Shown here: positions 1-8,421 of the stretch, in pieces
How the letters are laid out: the number at the start of each line of letters is the position of its first letter
Position numbering within the stretch: the stretch's first letter is position 1
NCBI GenBank assembly: GCA_022844045.1
Contig: JALHMM010000008.1
Coordinates: forward strand, 1-64,000
DNA: 64,000 nt
Direction: 5' to 3'
Origin: Reyranellaceae bacterium
GTDB lineage: Bacteria; Pseudomonadota; Alphaproteobacteria; Reyranellales; Reyranellaceae
Program-made: the position numbers and the translations under genes
Notes under the pieces: generated by a model
What the model saw: only the letters and a program-made list of their open reading frames with translations
Told to the model about the DNA's origin: nothing
Databases searched by the model: none

Positions 1-114
1 CAGGGGGAAGGTGCCCGAAGGGCGGATGGGGGATGTCGAAGACGAACTGAGGAGTCCGTCTTCGACATCCCCCATCCGGCGCTCCGCGCCACCTTCCCCC
101 TCCGGGGGAAGGTG
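1..114. repeat. Palindromic intergenic repeat, family A, copy 1 (left edge cut by window)
   Basis: A large inverted repeat. The core arms GGATGGGGGATGTCGAAGAC (from about 23) and its complement (from about 59) flank a short loop. The right end carries a second hairpin, CTTCCCCCTCCGGGGGAAG. The same layout recurs at 11066-11195 and 16749-16878. It ends 3 bp before the def stop codon, so it lies in the 3' region of the def transcript and could protect or terminate that mRNA (inference). Confidence 0.8.
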
Positions 115-117
115 AAT

Positions 118-639
118 CTAAAGCGCGTTCTCGCGGTCCTTCCGCTCCTTGACCAGCTTGCGCAGGATGATGTTGCGCTTGAGCGCGGAGATCTTGTCGA
201 TGAACAGGATGCCGTCGAGATGGTCGATCTCGTGCTGCACGCAGGTGGACAGCAGCCCCTCACACTTCAGGTCCTGCCGCTTCCCGTCGCGATCGAGGTA
301 GCGCACCGTCACCTCGGCCGGGCGCGAGACGTCGGCGTAGTGTTCCGGCACCGACAGGCAGCCCTCGTTGTAGACGGCGTCGTCATCGGAGGCGTCGACA
401 ATCTCCGGGTTGGCCATGAAGAGCGGGCCGACCTTGGTCTCCTCGCGGTCGATCTCCAGCACGATCACGCGCTTGAGCACGCCGACCTGCGGCGCCGCCA
501 GGCCGATGCCGGGCGCGGCATGCATGGTCTCCAGCATGTCGTCCATCAGCTGACGGATCTCGGCGTCGACCTTGGCCACCGGGGTCGAGTGCTGCTTCAG
601 CCTCGGATCGGGCGCGGTGATGATGGGCAGAATGGCCAT
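118..639 (-). CDS. def: Peptide deformylase
   Basis: Removes the formyl group from the N-terminal methionine of nascent proteins in the cytoplasm. The 173-residue product has all three family motifs: GIGLAAPQ (residues 44-51), EGCLSVP with metal-ligand Cys94, and HEIDH with His136, Glu137 and His140, which bind and activate the metal. Length is normal for a type I enzyme. The frame stays open upstream, but homology begins at the ATG at 639 (MAILPIITAPDPRL), the usual deformylase start. It lies 95 bp downstream of argB on the same strand and is followed by a family A repeat. fmt, its frequent partner, is not in the window. Confidence 0.97.
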   Translation of the reverse strand: MAILPIITAPDPRLKQHSTPVAKVDAEIRQLMDDMLETMHAAPGIGLAAPQVGVLKRVIVLEIDREETKVGPLFMANPEIVDASDDDAVYNEGCLSVPEHYADVSRPAEVTVRYLDRDGKRQDLKCEGLLSTCVQHEIDHLDGILFIDKISALKRNIILRKLVKERKDRENAL

Positions 640-734
640 AGTCTCGTTATGGGAACAAAAGGGGTCTGGGTGCCCTAGGTATGGTCGCGGCCGGGCGCCG
701 TCAAGGCGCTGCCCAGTCGCAGCAACCGCCGTGG

Positions 735-1655
735 TTACTTGCGCTTCACCATGGTGCCGACGCCGACCTCGGTGAAGACCTCCAGCAGCAGGGCGTGCGG
801 CACGCGGCCGTCCATGATCACCGCCGCCTCGACGCCGGCGTTCACCGCGTCGATGCAGTTCTCGACCTTGGGGATCATGCCGCCGGAGATCGTGCCGTCG
901 GCGATCAGGGCGCGCGCCTGCTCCACCGTCATGTCGGAGATCACGTTGCCGTTCTTGTCGAGCACGCCGGGTACGTCGGTCAGGAACAGCAGGCGTTTGG
1001 CCTTCATCGCGCCGGCGATCGCGCCCGCCGAGGTGTCGGCGTTGATGTTGTAGGTCAGCTCGTCGTCGACGCCGAAGCCGATCGGCGCCACCACGGGAAT
1101 GACGTTGGCGCGCGCCAGCTGCTCCAGCACCATGACGTTGATCTTGGCCGGCTCGCCGACCTGCTGCAGGTCCACCTTCAGCAGCTCGCCGGTCGTAGGG
1201 TTGCGCATCTCCGTGACCTTGCGCGCCAGGATCAGGTTGCCGTCCTTGCCGCAGATACCGACGGCGATGCCGCCGCATTCGTTGATGTCGGCGACGATCG
1301 CCTTGTTGATGGAGCCGGCCAGCACCATCTCGACGATCTCCATCGTCGCGGCGTCGGTGACGCGCAGGCCGTTGACGAACTCGCTCTTGATGCCGACGCG
1401 CTGGAGCATCTTGTTGATCTGCGGGCCGCCGCCATGGACGACGATCGGCTCCATGCCGACCTGCTTCATCAGCACGATGTCGCGCGCGAAAAGATCGCCC
1501 AGCTTCGGGTCGGTCATGGCGTGGCCGCCATACTTCACCACGAAGGTCGCGCCGGAATGACGTCGCATATAGGGCAGCGCCTTGGAGATCGTCTCCGCCA
1601 TGCGGATAAGACGCCTCTGTTCCTTGTTTTCCGGCTGCTGCACAGCGTCCGCCAT
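735..1655 (-). CDS. argB: Acetylglutamate kinase
   Basis: Phosphorylates N-acetyl-L-glutamate, the second step of arginine biosynthesis. The 306-residue protein shows the amino-acid-kinase fold: VVKYGGHAM (about residues 39-47, phosphate-binding Lys), [10 protein letters not shown] (substrate-binding glycine loop), [15 protein letters not shown], and a C-terminal SGGMIPKV segment. The long N-terminal helix (about residues 10-35) is of the kind found in hexameric, arginine-inhibited NAGKs, so feedback inhibition by arginine is likely (family knowledge). I place the start at the ATG at 1655, preceded by a GAGGGT-type ribosome site. A strong 14-bp-arm hairpin sits 20 bp upstream of the start. 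Confidence 0.96.
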   Translation of the reverse strand: MADAVQQPENKEQRRLIRMAETISKALPYMRRHSGATFVVKYGGHAMTDPKLGDLFARDIVLMKQVGMEPIVVHGGGPQINKMLQRVGIKSEFVNGLRVTDAATMEIVEMVLAGSINKAIVADINECGGIAVGICGKDGNLILARKVTEMRNPTTGELLKVDLQQVGEPAKINVMVLEQLARANVIPVVAPIGFGVDDELTYNINADTSAGAIAGAMKAKRLLFLTDVPGVLDKNGNVISDMTVEQARALIADGTISGGMIPKVENCIDAVNAGVEAAVIMDGRVPHALLLEVFTEVGVGTMVKRK

Positions 1656-1675
1656 CACCCGACCCTCGTTGCACA

Positions 1676-1704
1676 AAGCCCTCTCCCCGGCGGGGAGAGG
1701 GCTT
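1676..1704. repeat. Perfect hairpin upstream of argB
   Basis: Arms AAGCCCTCTCCCCG and CGGGGAGAGGGCTT are perfectly complementary, 14 bp each, around a single central G. It lies between argB (minus) and the divergent oxygenase gene (plus). No T-tract follows on either strand, so it is not a typical terminator. It may be a dispersed palindromic repeat or a 5'-UTR hairpin of argB. Confidence 0.75.
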
Positions 1705-1844
1705 GGTTGCTGCGACGGCGAAAAGTACCGCAAACCGCCGTGCATCGCAAACGCCGGCCGGACAGAGAGGATCGGCCGCTTCGCGCCAAATATGGCGCCC
1801 GCGCGCGGATAGCGGCTGTCGGGGCGGTACCGTACCTTGCGACC

Positions 1845-2567
1845 ATGCCCGATCGCGCAATACCCGTTCGACGCCGCATCCAGTCCCTCGATTGGGAGTC
1901 GCTCGGTCGCGACCTCGACACGCTGGGCCACGCCGTCGTGCGCGATCTGCTGAGCCCGGCCGAGTGCGCCGGGCTGGCGGCGCTGTACGGCGAGGAGGCC
2001 CGCTTCCGCAGCCGCGTGATCATGGCGCGCCATGGTTTCGGCATGGGCGAGTACCAGTATTTCGCCCGCCCCCTGCCGCCAATGATCGACGCGCTGCGTG
2101 CGACGGCTTATCCGCCGCTCGCCGCCGTCGCCAATCGCTGGTGCCGCGCGCTGGGCGAGTCGGAGAGCTACCCCGAGACGCTCGATGCCTGGCTCAAGCG
2201 CTGCCACGACGCCGGGCAGACGCGGCCGACGCCGCTGCTGCTGAAATACGGCGCCGGCGACTGGAACGCGCTGCATCGCGATCTCTACGGCGACCTCGCC
2301 TTCCCGCTGCAGATGACCGTGCTGCTGAGCCGGCCGGGCCAGGACTTCACCGGCGGCGAGTTCACGCTGGTCGAGAACCGCCCGCGCCAGCAGTCTCGCG
2401 CCCATGTCGTGACCTTGGGCCAGGGCGACGCGGTGATCTTCGCCGTCGATCGTCGGCCGGTGAAAGGCTCGAAGGGCTGGTACCGCACCGCCATGCGCCA
2501 CGGCGTCAGCACGATCACGTCGGGCGAGCGCATGACCTTGGGCGTGATCTTCCACGACGCGGCGTGA
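1845..2567 (+). CDS. 2-oxoglutarate/Fe(II)-dependent oxygenase family protein (COG3826-like)
   Basis: A predicted non-heme iron oxygenase of 240 residues. The facial triad is visible as His144-x-Asp146 in LHRDLYGD and His219 in AMRHGVS. Arg229 in [13 protein letters not shown] is placed to bind 2-oxoglutarate. The sequence resembles the 'Oxygenase-NA'/COG3826 group, whose substrate is not established. The frame stays open far upstream, but the ATG at 1845 begins the recognisable homology; no strong ribosome site is seen. It is divergent from argB and stands alone before a palindromic repeat. The fold and cofactor are well supported; the substrate is unknown. Confidence 0.85.
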   Translation: MPDRAIPVRRRIQSLDWESLGRDLDTLGHAVVRDLLSPAECAGLAALYGEEARFRSRVIMARHGFGMGEYQYFARPLPPMIDALRATAYPPLAAVANRWCRALGESESYPETLDAWLKRCHDAGQTRPTPLLLKYGAGDWNALHRDLYGDLAFPLQMTVLLSRPGQDFTGGEFTLVENRPRQQSRAHVVTLGQGDAVIFAVDRRPVKGSKGWYRTAMRHGVSTITSGERMTLGVIFHDAA

Positions 2568-2582
2568 GCGTGGATGACCAAC

Positions 2583-2696
2583 AACCTCATGCTGAGGAGG
2601 CCGCGCTTGCGGCCGTGTCGAAGCATGGGCGACAGACCAGGTCTGTGGCCCACCCTTCGAGACGCGCCGCCGCGCGGCGCTCCTCAGGGTGAGGTT
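2583..2696. repeat. Palindromic repeat, family B
   Basis: Terminal inverted repeats AACCTCATGCTGAGGAG (2583-2599) and CTCCTCAGGGTGAGGTT (2680-2696) match at 15 of 17 positions. The interior holds GC-rich hairpins such as CCGCGCTTGCGG. It fills the space between the convergent oxygenase and VOC genes. It looks like a dispersed alphaproteobacterial palindromic element and could act as a bidirectional 3' structure. Confidence 0.7.
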
Positions 2697-2723
2697 GGTT
2701 CCAAATGCGGTAAGGCCGTCGCC

Positions 2724-3104
2724 TCAACTGTAGCTCACCACCTCGTACTCGATACCGTCGGGATCGAGGAAGTAGAAGCGGCGTCCCGGCTCGTAGTCGT
2801 CATGGTTGAAGGGAAGCAGGCCGACCGCCGTGACGCGCGCCTCGACGGCGTCGAGATCGTCGACGGCGACGCCGACATGGTTGAGCGGCCGGCCCTTGGC
2901 GAAATCCTCCGCCGTGTAGTGCGCGCCCTTGCCGGTGTAGAGCGCGACGTAGTGGTCGTCGGTGCCGACATGCACGGTGCGACCGCCGTCGCGCGCCGGG
3001 CCGCGCCAGCGCACGTGCCAGCCGAACAGGTCCTCCATCAGTCGCGCGGTGCGCTCGGGGTCGGTGACGGTGACGTTGACGTGCTCGATCCTGGTGACGG
3101 TCAT
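2724..3104 (-). CDS. VOC (glyoxalase/bleomycin-resistance/dioxygenase fold) protein
   Basis: A 126-residue single VOC-fold protein made of two beta-alpha-beta-beta-beta units. Candidate metal ligands are His8 (IEHVNV), the His in LNHVGVAV and the Glu in GIEYEVVSY. The family includes lyases, dioxygenases and binding-type resistance proteins; the substrate cannot be told here. The start at 3104 is backed by GGAGGAG six bases upstream. The gene diverges from soxR. Its upstream region has a -35 TTGACC and a -10-like CAGGAT separated by 19 bp, with a SoxR box in the spacer, so it is the predicted SoxR-activated target (inference from promoter layout). Confidence 0.9.
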   Translation of the reverse strand: MTVTRIEHVNVTVTDPERTARLMEDLFGWHVRWRGPARDGGRTVHVGTDDHYVALYTGKGAHYTAEDFAKGRPLNHVGVAVDDLDAVEARVTAVGLLPFNHDDYEPGRRFYFLDPDGIEYEVVSYS

Positions 3105-3140
3105 GACGATCTCTCCTCCGGTTTCCGCGCCGGCTTGCGC

Positions 3141-3171
3141 ATCCTGCAACCTCAAGTTAACGTGAGGTCAA
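3141..3171 (-). promoter_or_regulatory. SoxR-dependent promoter with SoxR box
   Basis: The dyad CCTCAAGTTAACGTGAGG at 3150-3167 differs at one position from the classical SoxR operator (CCTCAAGTTAACTTGAGG). Read on the minus strand it lies in an over-long 19-bp spacer between TTGACC (3171-3166) and CAGGAT (3146-3141). This is the geometry by which MerR-family activators untwist promoters. It points at the VOC gene. soxR begins 30 bp away on the other strand and may be controlled from the same site. Confidence 0.85.
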
Positions 3172-3196
3172 GCTTTTCCTTGCGAGGTCCAACACG

Positions 3197-3709
3197 ATGG
3201 CCACGCCGGCCCTGCTGACCCCCAACCTGCTCACAATCGGCCAGCTCGCCGCCCGCACCGGGCTCTCGGTCTCGGCCATCCGCTTCCACGAATCGCGCGG
3301 CCTCGTGCGCGCGCTGCGCAGCGCCGGCAACCAGCGCCGCTTCGCGCGCGCCGATATCCGCCGGCTGTCCTTCGTCCTGATCGCCCAGCGCCTGGGACTG
3401 ACCTTGACCGAGATCGAGCGCGCGCTGGCCACCCTGCCCGAGGGCCGCGCGCCGACGCGGCGCGACTGGTTGGCCATCAGCCAGCGCATCCGCGCGACCC
3501 TGGAGGAGCGCATTCGCACGCTGGAGCGCACCCGCGACCTGCTCGACGGCTGCATCGGTTGCGGCTGCCTGTCGCTCGGCTCCTGCGCGCTCTACAATCC
3601 CGGCGACCGCGCCGCGCGCGCCGGCGCCGGGCCGCGCTTCCTGCTCGGCGACCGGCCGGCCGATTTCGACGCGCCTACAGCGCGGCGAAAGCGGCGATCT
3701 CAGCCCTGA
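3197..3709 (+). CDS. soxR: Redox-sensitive transcriptional activator SoxR (MerR family)
   Basis: Senses redox-cycling compounds or superoxide through a [2Fe-2S] cluster and activates target promoters. The 170-residue protein has a MerR winged helix (residues 12-80: LTIGQLAARTGLSVSAIRFHE), a dimerisation helix (about 90-117) and the diagnostic cluster motif C-x2-C-x-C-x5-C at Cys119, 122, 124 and 130. Length is slightly above the usual 150-155, with a basic C-terminal tail. It diverges from the VOC gene across a SoxR box. There is no soxS, as is normal outside enterobacteria, so SoxR should act directly on its target. Its 3' end overlaps convergent engB by 35 bp. Confidence 0.96.
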   Translation: MATPALLTPNLLTIGQLAARTGLSVSAIRFHESRGLVRALRSAGNQRRFARADIRRLSFVLIAQRLGLTLTEIERALATLPEGRAPTRRDWLAISQRIRATLEERIRTLERTRDLLDGCIGCGCLSLGSCALYNPGDRAARAGAGPRFLLGDRPADFDAPTARRKRRSQP

Positions 3710-4322
3710 GTTCGGCGATGCCGTAGCCGGTCTCGCTGCTGGTCGCCATTGGCTCGGGATGGGCGCCGACATGCTTGGCGGCGGCCTTGCGCGCCGCCTC
3801 GATCGCCCCGGGAATCTTCGCGGCGGGGATCTGGTCGACCTTGGTCAGCACCAGCTGATAGACGATGGCCGCCTTGTCGAAGTTGGTCATCGTCTCCTCG
3901 TCGGCCGGCTTCACGCCGTGGCGCGAATCGATCAGCAGGCAGACGCGGCGCAAGGTCGGGCGGCCGCGCAGATAGGCGGTGGCGAGATCCTTCCAGGCGT
4001 CCTTCATCGACTTCGAGACCTGGGCGAAGCCGTAGCCCGGCAGGTCGACCAGCCACAGCCGGCCGCCGAGATCGAAGAAGTTGAGCTGGCGTGTGTGGCC
4101 CGGCTTGGACGAGACGCGCGCCAAGGTCTTGCGGCCGGTCAGCGCGTTGACCAGGCTCGACTTGCCGACATTGGAGCGGCCGGCGAAGGCGATCTCCGGC
4201 GCGCCAATGCCGGGCAGCGACTCGATCGACGCCGCGCCGGCGACGAAGTCGCAGGGCGCGGCGAAAAGCAGCCGGCCAGCCTCGATCGGATCGGCCGTCG
4301 GATTCTCCGTCACGGACGCCAC
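3675..4322 (-). CDS. engB: Ribosome-biogenesis GTPase EngB/YsxC/YihA
   Basis: A GTPase of the TrmE-Era-EngA-YihA-Septin group needed for large ribosomal subunit assembly. The 215-residue product shows G1 GRSNVGKS (48-55), G2 region TRQLNFF, G3 DLPGYG (93-98), G4 TKVD and G5 SSETG. The start is the GTG at 4322: a TAG, the stop of the upstream gene in the same frame, lies 12 bases before it, leaving no alternative further upstream. In many alphaproteobacteria engB directly precedes argB; here an oxygenase, VOC and soxR block separates them. Confidence 0.96.
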   Translation of the reverse strand: MASVTENPTADPIEAGRLLFAAPCDFVAGAASIESLPGIGAPEIAFAGRSNVGKSSLVNALTGRKTLARVSSKPGHTRQLNFFDLGGRLWLVDLPGYGFAQVSKSMKDAWKDLATAYLRGRPTLRRVCLLIDSRHGVKPADEETMTNFDKAAIVYQLVLTKVDQIPAAKIPGAIEAARKAAAKHVGAHPEPMATSSETGYGIAELRAEIAAFAAL

Positions 4323-4334
4323 GCGATCGGCGGG

Positions 4335-5096
4335 CTAGGTCGGGCCGGCTTTCTTGAACAAGGCGTAGCTGGTGGCGTCGGGGCGGATGGCATGCGCATC
4401 CTTGCCGATGTACAGGCCATACCGATGGAAGTCAGCAAAAGCCTTGTTCATCGCCTTGTTGGCTTTCGAGAAGGCCTTCGCATAGCCCGGAATGGAGTCC
4501 CAGAGCTGTCGTTCGATGTCGATCTTGGTGTCGAGCGACGCCGCGGTATTGCGAGCCTGGATCCCCTGCTGCCAAGCCCTGTCATGACCCTTGTCATAGA
4601 TGTAGTTGAGGCCGACAGAGGTATCGATGTGTCCGGAGAACGGCTCGCTGGGGTTTGGCCGAACCGATAGCGGGATCAGTGTCATGTAGAGACGCGTGCC
4701 GGCGAAGACGACGTGGACGAAAAGCGAGCGTTCCCGTCGCCTGATCTGCACGTCGCCGTCGATATCGGTCGTCGAAAAGCCGATCGCGGCTTCCGGTCCC
4801 ATCTTGCGCTCATAGGGATGGACGTGGAAATCGCCGACATAGCTGTCGAGCGCGGCGTTGGCATCGGTCTGAAGATCGACAGCCGATTGCCCGCCCTTGA
4901 GCGTACGACCAGGAACAACCCGCCCGCCGTTCAGGAACAGGTTGCAGCCGTACTCCACGCCGTCGCTCTCCGACAACCGCCAGATGTCACGAAAGGCGTT
5001 GACCAGGGCCCGATCGATTTCGACTGATTGCGGGAGCCGAATGAGCGGATGGGCGTCGGAAAGCAACCTGCCAAGCTCGGCCATCGAAGCATCCAA
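4335..5096 (-). CDS. Protein with a JAMM/Mov34-like metalloprotease motif, function unknown
   Basis: I do not recognise a named family. The 253-residue protein carries the elements of a JAMM (MPN+) zinc site: Glu48 in GVEYGCNLFLNGG, then His91-x-His93-Pro in GDFHVHPYE, then Ser108-x-x-Asp111 in FSTTD. The gap between the second His and the Ser is 14 residues; about seven is usual, so there is a loop insertion. Central strands (about 124-142) fit an MPN core and the helical C-terminus (about 185-225) is Lys/Ala-rich. No signal peptide or membrane segment is seen. Base composition looks less GC-rich than the neighbours, suggesting acquisition. The stop lies 12 bp before engB in the same frame. 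Deconjugating or protease activity is inference. Confidence 0.75.
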   Translation of the reverse strand: MDASMAELGRLLSDAHPLIRLPQSVEIDRALVNAFRDIWRLSESDGVEYGCNLFLNGGRVVPGRTLKGGQSAVDLQTDANAALDSYVGDFHVHPYERKMGPEAAIGFSTTDIDGDVQIRRRERSLFVHVVFAGTRLYMTLIPLSVRPNPSEPFSGHIDTSVGLNYIYDKGHDRAWQQGIQARNTAASLDTKIDIERQLWDSIPGYAKAFSKANKAMNKAFADFHRYGLYIGKDAHAIRPDATSYALFKKAGPT

Positions 5097-5147
5097 TCAA
5101 AAGGATGAAAGCACGGTATAACCTCGCTATCGTTGCAACAAAATTAC

Positions 5148-5159
5148 GGTTGTACAACC
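5148..5159. promoter_or_regulatory. Small perfect palindrome between dapE and the JAMM-like gene
   Basis: GGTTGTACAACC is a perfect 12-bp palindrome in a locally AT-rich spacer, with a second palindrome GTTGCAAC at 5132-5139. Both lie 36-63 bp upstream of the JAMM-like start. They could be operator half-sites for that gene; nothing in the window identifies a cognate regulator. Confidence 0.35.
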
Positions 5160-5163
5160 TTCC

Positions 5164-6363
5164 TCACGCGAAGTAGCGATCGAGCATCAGGCGGTAGACC
5201 TTGGCCAGCGCCTCGAGGTCCGCGACGGTGCTGCGCTCGTCGACCTTGTGCAGGGTCTGGCCGACGAGACCGAACTCGACCACCGGGCAATAGGAGCGGA
5301 TGAACCGCGCATCGGAGGTGCCGCCGGTGGTCGACAGCTCGGCCTCCAGGCCCGTGACCTCGCGCACCGCGTCGCCGATCAGGCTCGAGAGCTCGCCGGG
5401 CGCCGTATAGAACGACTCGCCGGATACCCGCGCCTTCATCTCGTAGCCGCCGCTGCCGCCGACCGCCGCGTCGGCCGCGTCGAGCCGGCGGCGGAACTCG
5501 GCGATCAGCTTTTCCGACGTCCACAGATCGTTGAAGCGACTGTTGAAGCGCGCGCGCAAGACGCCGGGCGCGATATTGTCGGCGCTGTTGCCGACATCGA
5601 CATTCGTCCATTGCAGCGTGGTCGGCTGGAAATGCGTGCTGCCGTTGTCGATCGGCGTGGCGATCAAGGCCTCGATCAGCTTCGACAGGCGGTGGATCGG
5701 GTTGTCGATCAGATGCGGATAGGCGACGTGGCCCTGCGTGCCGCGCACGATCAGGTCGACATTGACGCTGCCGCGGCGGCCGATCTTCATCATGTCGCCG
5801 AAGCGCTCGGCGCTCGTCGGCTCGCCGACGACGCAGGCGTCGATGCTCTCGCCGCGGGCGGCGAGCGTCTTCAGCATCTTGATCGTGCCGTTGATCGCAG
5901 GCCCCTCCTCGTCGCCGGTGATCAGGAGGCTGATCGAGCCGCCAAAATCGCGGCCGCGCGCGGCGAGGAACTCCGACGCGGCGACGCAGAAGGCGGCGAT
6001 GCCACCCTTCATGTCGACGGCGCCGCGGCCGAACAGCACGCCCTTGTCGAGCTCGGCGCCGAACGGCCCGACCGTCCAGGCCGATAGGTCGCCCACCGGC
6101 ACCACGTCGGTGTGGCCGGCGAAGCAGAAGTGCCGGCCGCCCGTGCCGATGCGGGCGTAGAGGTTGGCGACGTCGGGCGTGCCTTCCTGGCTGAAATCCA
6201 TGCGCTCGCAGGTGAAGCCACGTGGCGCCAGCGTGCGCTCCAGCAACTGCAGCGCGCCGCCCTCGGCCGGCGTCACGCTCTGGCAGCGGATCAGGTCGCG
6301 GGTCAACTCGACGACGTCGAGGGCTTCATTGGCCAGAGCGGGGCCGACGGCGGTATCGGGCAT
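5164..6363 (-). CDS. dapE: Succinyl-diaminopimelate desuccinylase
   Basis: Hydrolyses N-succinyl-LL-diaminopimelate to LL-diaminopimelate and succinate in lysine and peptidoglycan synthesis. The 399-residue M20 metallohydrolase shows the two-zinc site: FAGHTDVVPVG (His and catalytic Asp), GRGAVDMKGG (bridging Asp), TGDEEGPA (catalytic Glu and ligand Glu), VGEPTS, and a late TLHKVDER His ligand. The dimerisation lid domain lies at about residues 200-310. Start ATG at 6363. It follows dapD on the same strand with a 66-residue ORF antisense in between, so the two dap genes may not share one tight transcript. Confidence 0.96.
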   Translation of the reverse strand: MPDTAVGPALANEALDVVELTRDLIRCQSVTPAEGGALQLLERTLAPRGFTCERMDFSQEGTPDVANLYARIGTGGRHFCFAGHTDVVPVGDLSAWTVGPFGAELDKGVLFGRGAVDMKGGIAAFCVAASEFLAARGRDFGGSISLLITGDEEGPAINGTIKMLKTLAARGESIDACVVGEPTSAERFGDMMKIGRRGSVNVDLIVRGTQGHVAYPHLIDNPIHRLSKLIEALIATPIDNGSTHFQPTTLQWTNVDVGNSADNIAPGVLRARFNSRFNDLWTSEKLIAEFRRRLDAADAAVGGSGGYEMKARVSGESFYTAPGELSSLIGDAVREVTGLEAELSTTGGTSDARFIRSYCPVVEFGLVGQTLHKVDERSTVADLEALAKVYRLMLDRYFA

Positions 6364-6419
6364 GGGCTGTCCTTAGCCCCGCCCTCGCCGGCGGGCAACC
6401 CCGGCGCTATGCTGAGCGC

Positions 6420-6616
6420 ATGGACGATCACGTCCTCGAGGCGGCTCTCACCGCCATCCTCTACTTCGGCACCTTCCTGGTCGTCGGATACGGCGGCCGC
6501 TGGCTGATCGACCGTTGGATGGGCACCCGGGGCGTCCATCTGACCGAGGTCCAGGACCAGATGGGAGAAAACCGGCGCAAGCAGACCGGCTTTCTCCTTG
6601 GCGTCTGGTACCGGCG

Positions 6617-6620
<4 letters not shown>
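6420..6620 (+). CDS. Small single-pass membrane protein, unknown function
   Basis: A 66-residue product between the minus-strand genes dapE and dapD, encoded on the other strand. Residues about 8-30 ([22 protein letters not shown]) form one hydrophobic helix and the C-terminal half is charged and soluble. Third codon positions are almost all G or C, as in true genes here. Its TAG stop and the dapD TAG share the CTAG tetranucleotide at 6617-6620. No good ribosome site precedes the ATG. I do not recognise a family; the call as a real gene rests on codon bias and membrane topology. Confidence 0.55.
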
Positions 6621-7459
<839 letters not shown>

Positions 7460-7479
7460 GGTGTTCCCCCTTCAATCGA

Positions 7480-8421
7480 TCAAGTGGCCGTGGCTTCGCG
7501 CTTCTGGCGTTGCTCGTAGGCCTGCATATGGACATAGGCCTGGCGCAGGATGGGCGTGGCGATGCCGGCGGCCCGTGCGCGGGCGATCATGTCGCCGATG
7601 ACGTGCTCGGCCTCGATGCGGAAGCCGCCCTCGAGGTCGCGCAGCATCGAGGCGGCGAACTTCGAGCCGCGCGTCGTCAGATAGACGCGGATGTTGTCCA
7701 TCGCGCCGCCGCCCGGCTCGTGACCAGCGGCGCGCGCGACCTTGCGGCACTCCTCGATCGCCTCGAGCGTAAGGTCCATGCCCTCGTCGGTCTCGAGGAT
7801 GTCGCAGACCGCGCCGCGCATCGAGCCGGTCAGCGCCGCCAGCGCGCACAGCATCACCCACTTGTCCCACATGTCCTGCACGATGTCGGACTGGATGCCG
7901 CCGTCGAAGCCCGACTTGCCGATCGCCGCCGCGAGGTCCTGCAACGCCGGCCGCGCTGTCTTGCCCTTGTCGCGCTCGCCGGTCAGCACGGCGGCCAGCG
8001 GCACCATGTGCACGACGCTGCCGTCGGCGGCGAGCGTCGAGCTGATGCGCGCCACGCCGCCCAGCACCCGCTCGGCGCCGAAGCGCGCGTCGAGCACGTC
8101 GAGATGCTTCATGCCGTTGAGCAGCGGCACGATCGCGGTGTCCGGCCCGATGGCCGGCGCCAGGGTCTCGATCGCCGAGTCGAGGTCGTAGGCCTTGCAC
8201 GAGAGCATCGCCAGGTCGTACGGCCCGCCCTGCGTGGCGTCGGACACGACCTTGGCTTGCAAGGTGGCGTCGCCCTTGGGGCTGACGATCTTCAGCCCGT
8301 TGGCGCGCAAAAGCTCAGCGCGCGCCGGTCGCACGAGGAAGGTAACGTCGGCGCCAGCCTGCTGCAGGCGCCCGCCGAAATAGCCACCGACCGCGCCGGC
8401 ACCAAGAACCAGAAGCTTCAT
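7480..8421 (-). CDS. 2-dehydropantoate 2-reductase-like (PanE/ApbA family)
   Basis: A predicted NADPH-dependent ketopantoate reductase family member of 313 residues. The Rossmann fingerprint GAGAVGGYFGG is at residues 7-17. The catalytic Lys of the family corresponds to the Lys in LSCKAYD. The C-terminal helical ApbA domain follows, with NGMKHLD and WDKWVMLCALAALTG. The start ATG overlaps the HAD gene stop in TGATG, so the two are translationally coupled. It could be the pantothenate enzyme or one of several paralogues acting on other 2-oxoacids; panB and panC are not nearby, so I leave the symbol blank. Confidence 0.88.
   Translation of the reverse strand: MKLLVLGAGAVGGYFGGRLQQAGADVTFLVRPARAELLRANGLKIVSPKGDATLQAKVVSDATQGGPYDLAMLSCKAYDLDSAIETLAPAIGPDTAIVPLLNGMKHLDVLDARFGAERVLGGVARISSTLAADGSVVHMVPLAAVLTGERDKGKTARPALQDLAAAIGKSGFDGGIQSDIVQDMWDKWVMLCALAALTGSMRGAVCDILETDEGMDLTLEAIEECRKVARAAGHEPGGGAMDNIRVYLTTRGSKFAASMLRDLEGGFRIEAEHVIGDMIARARAAGIATPILRQAYVHMQAYEQRQKREATAT

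Noticed and set aside
1676..1704. Hairpin before argB as an attenuator or rho-independent terminator
   Set aside because: No T-run follows on either strand and no leader peptide or alternative pairing was seen; left as a repeat/hairpin.
118..1860. A single 580-codon frame covering def and running across argB
   Set aside because: Only the last 173 residues are deformylase; the upstream part is out of frame with argB and has no homology, so it is not a fusion.
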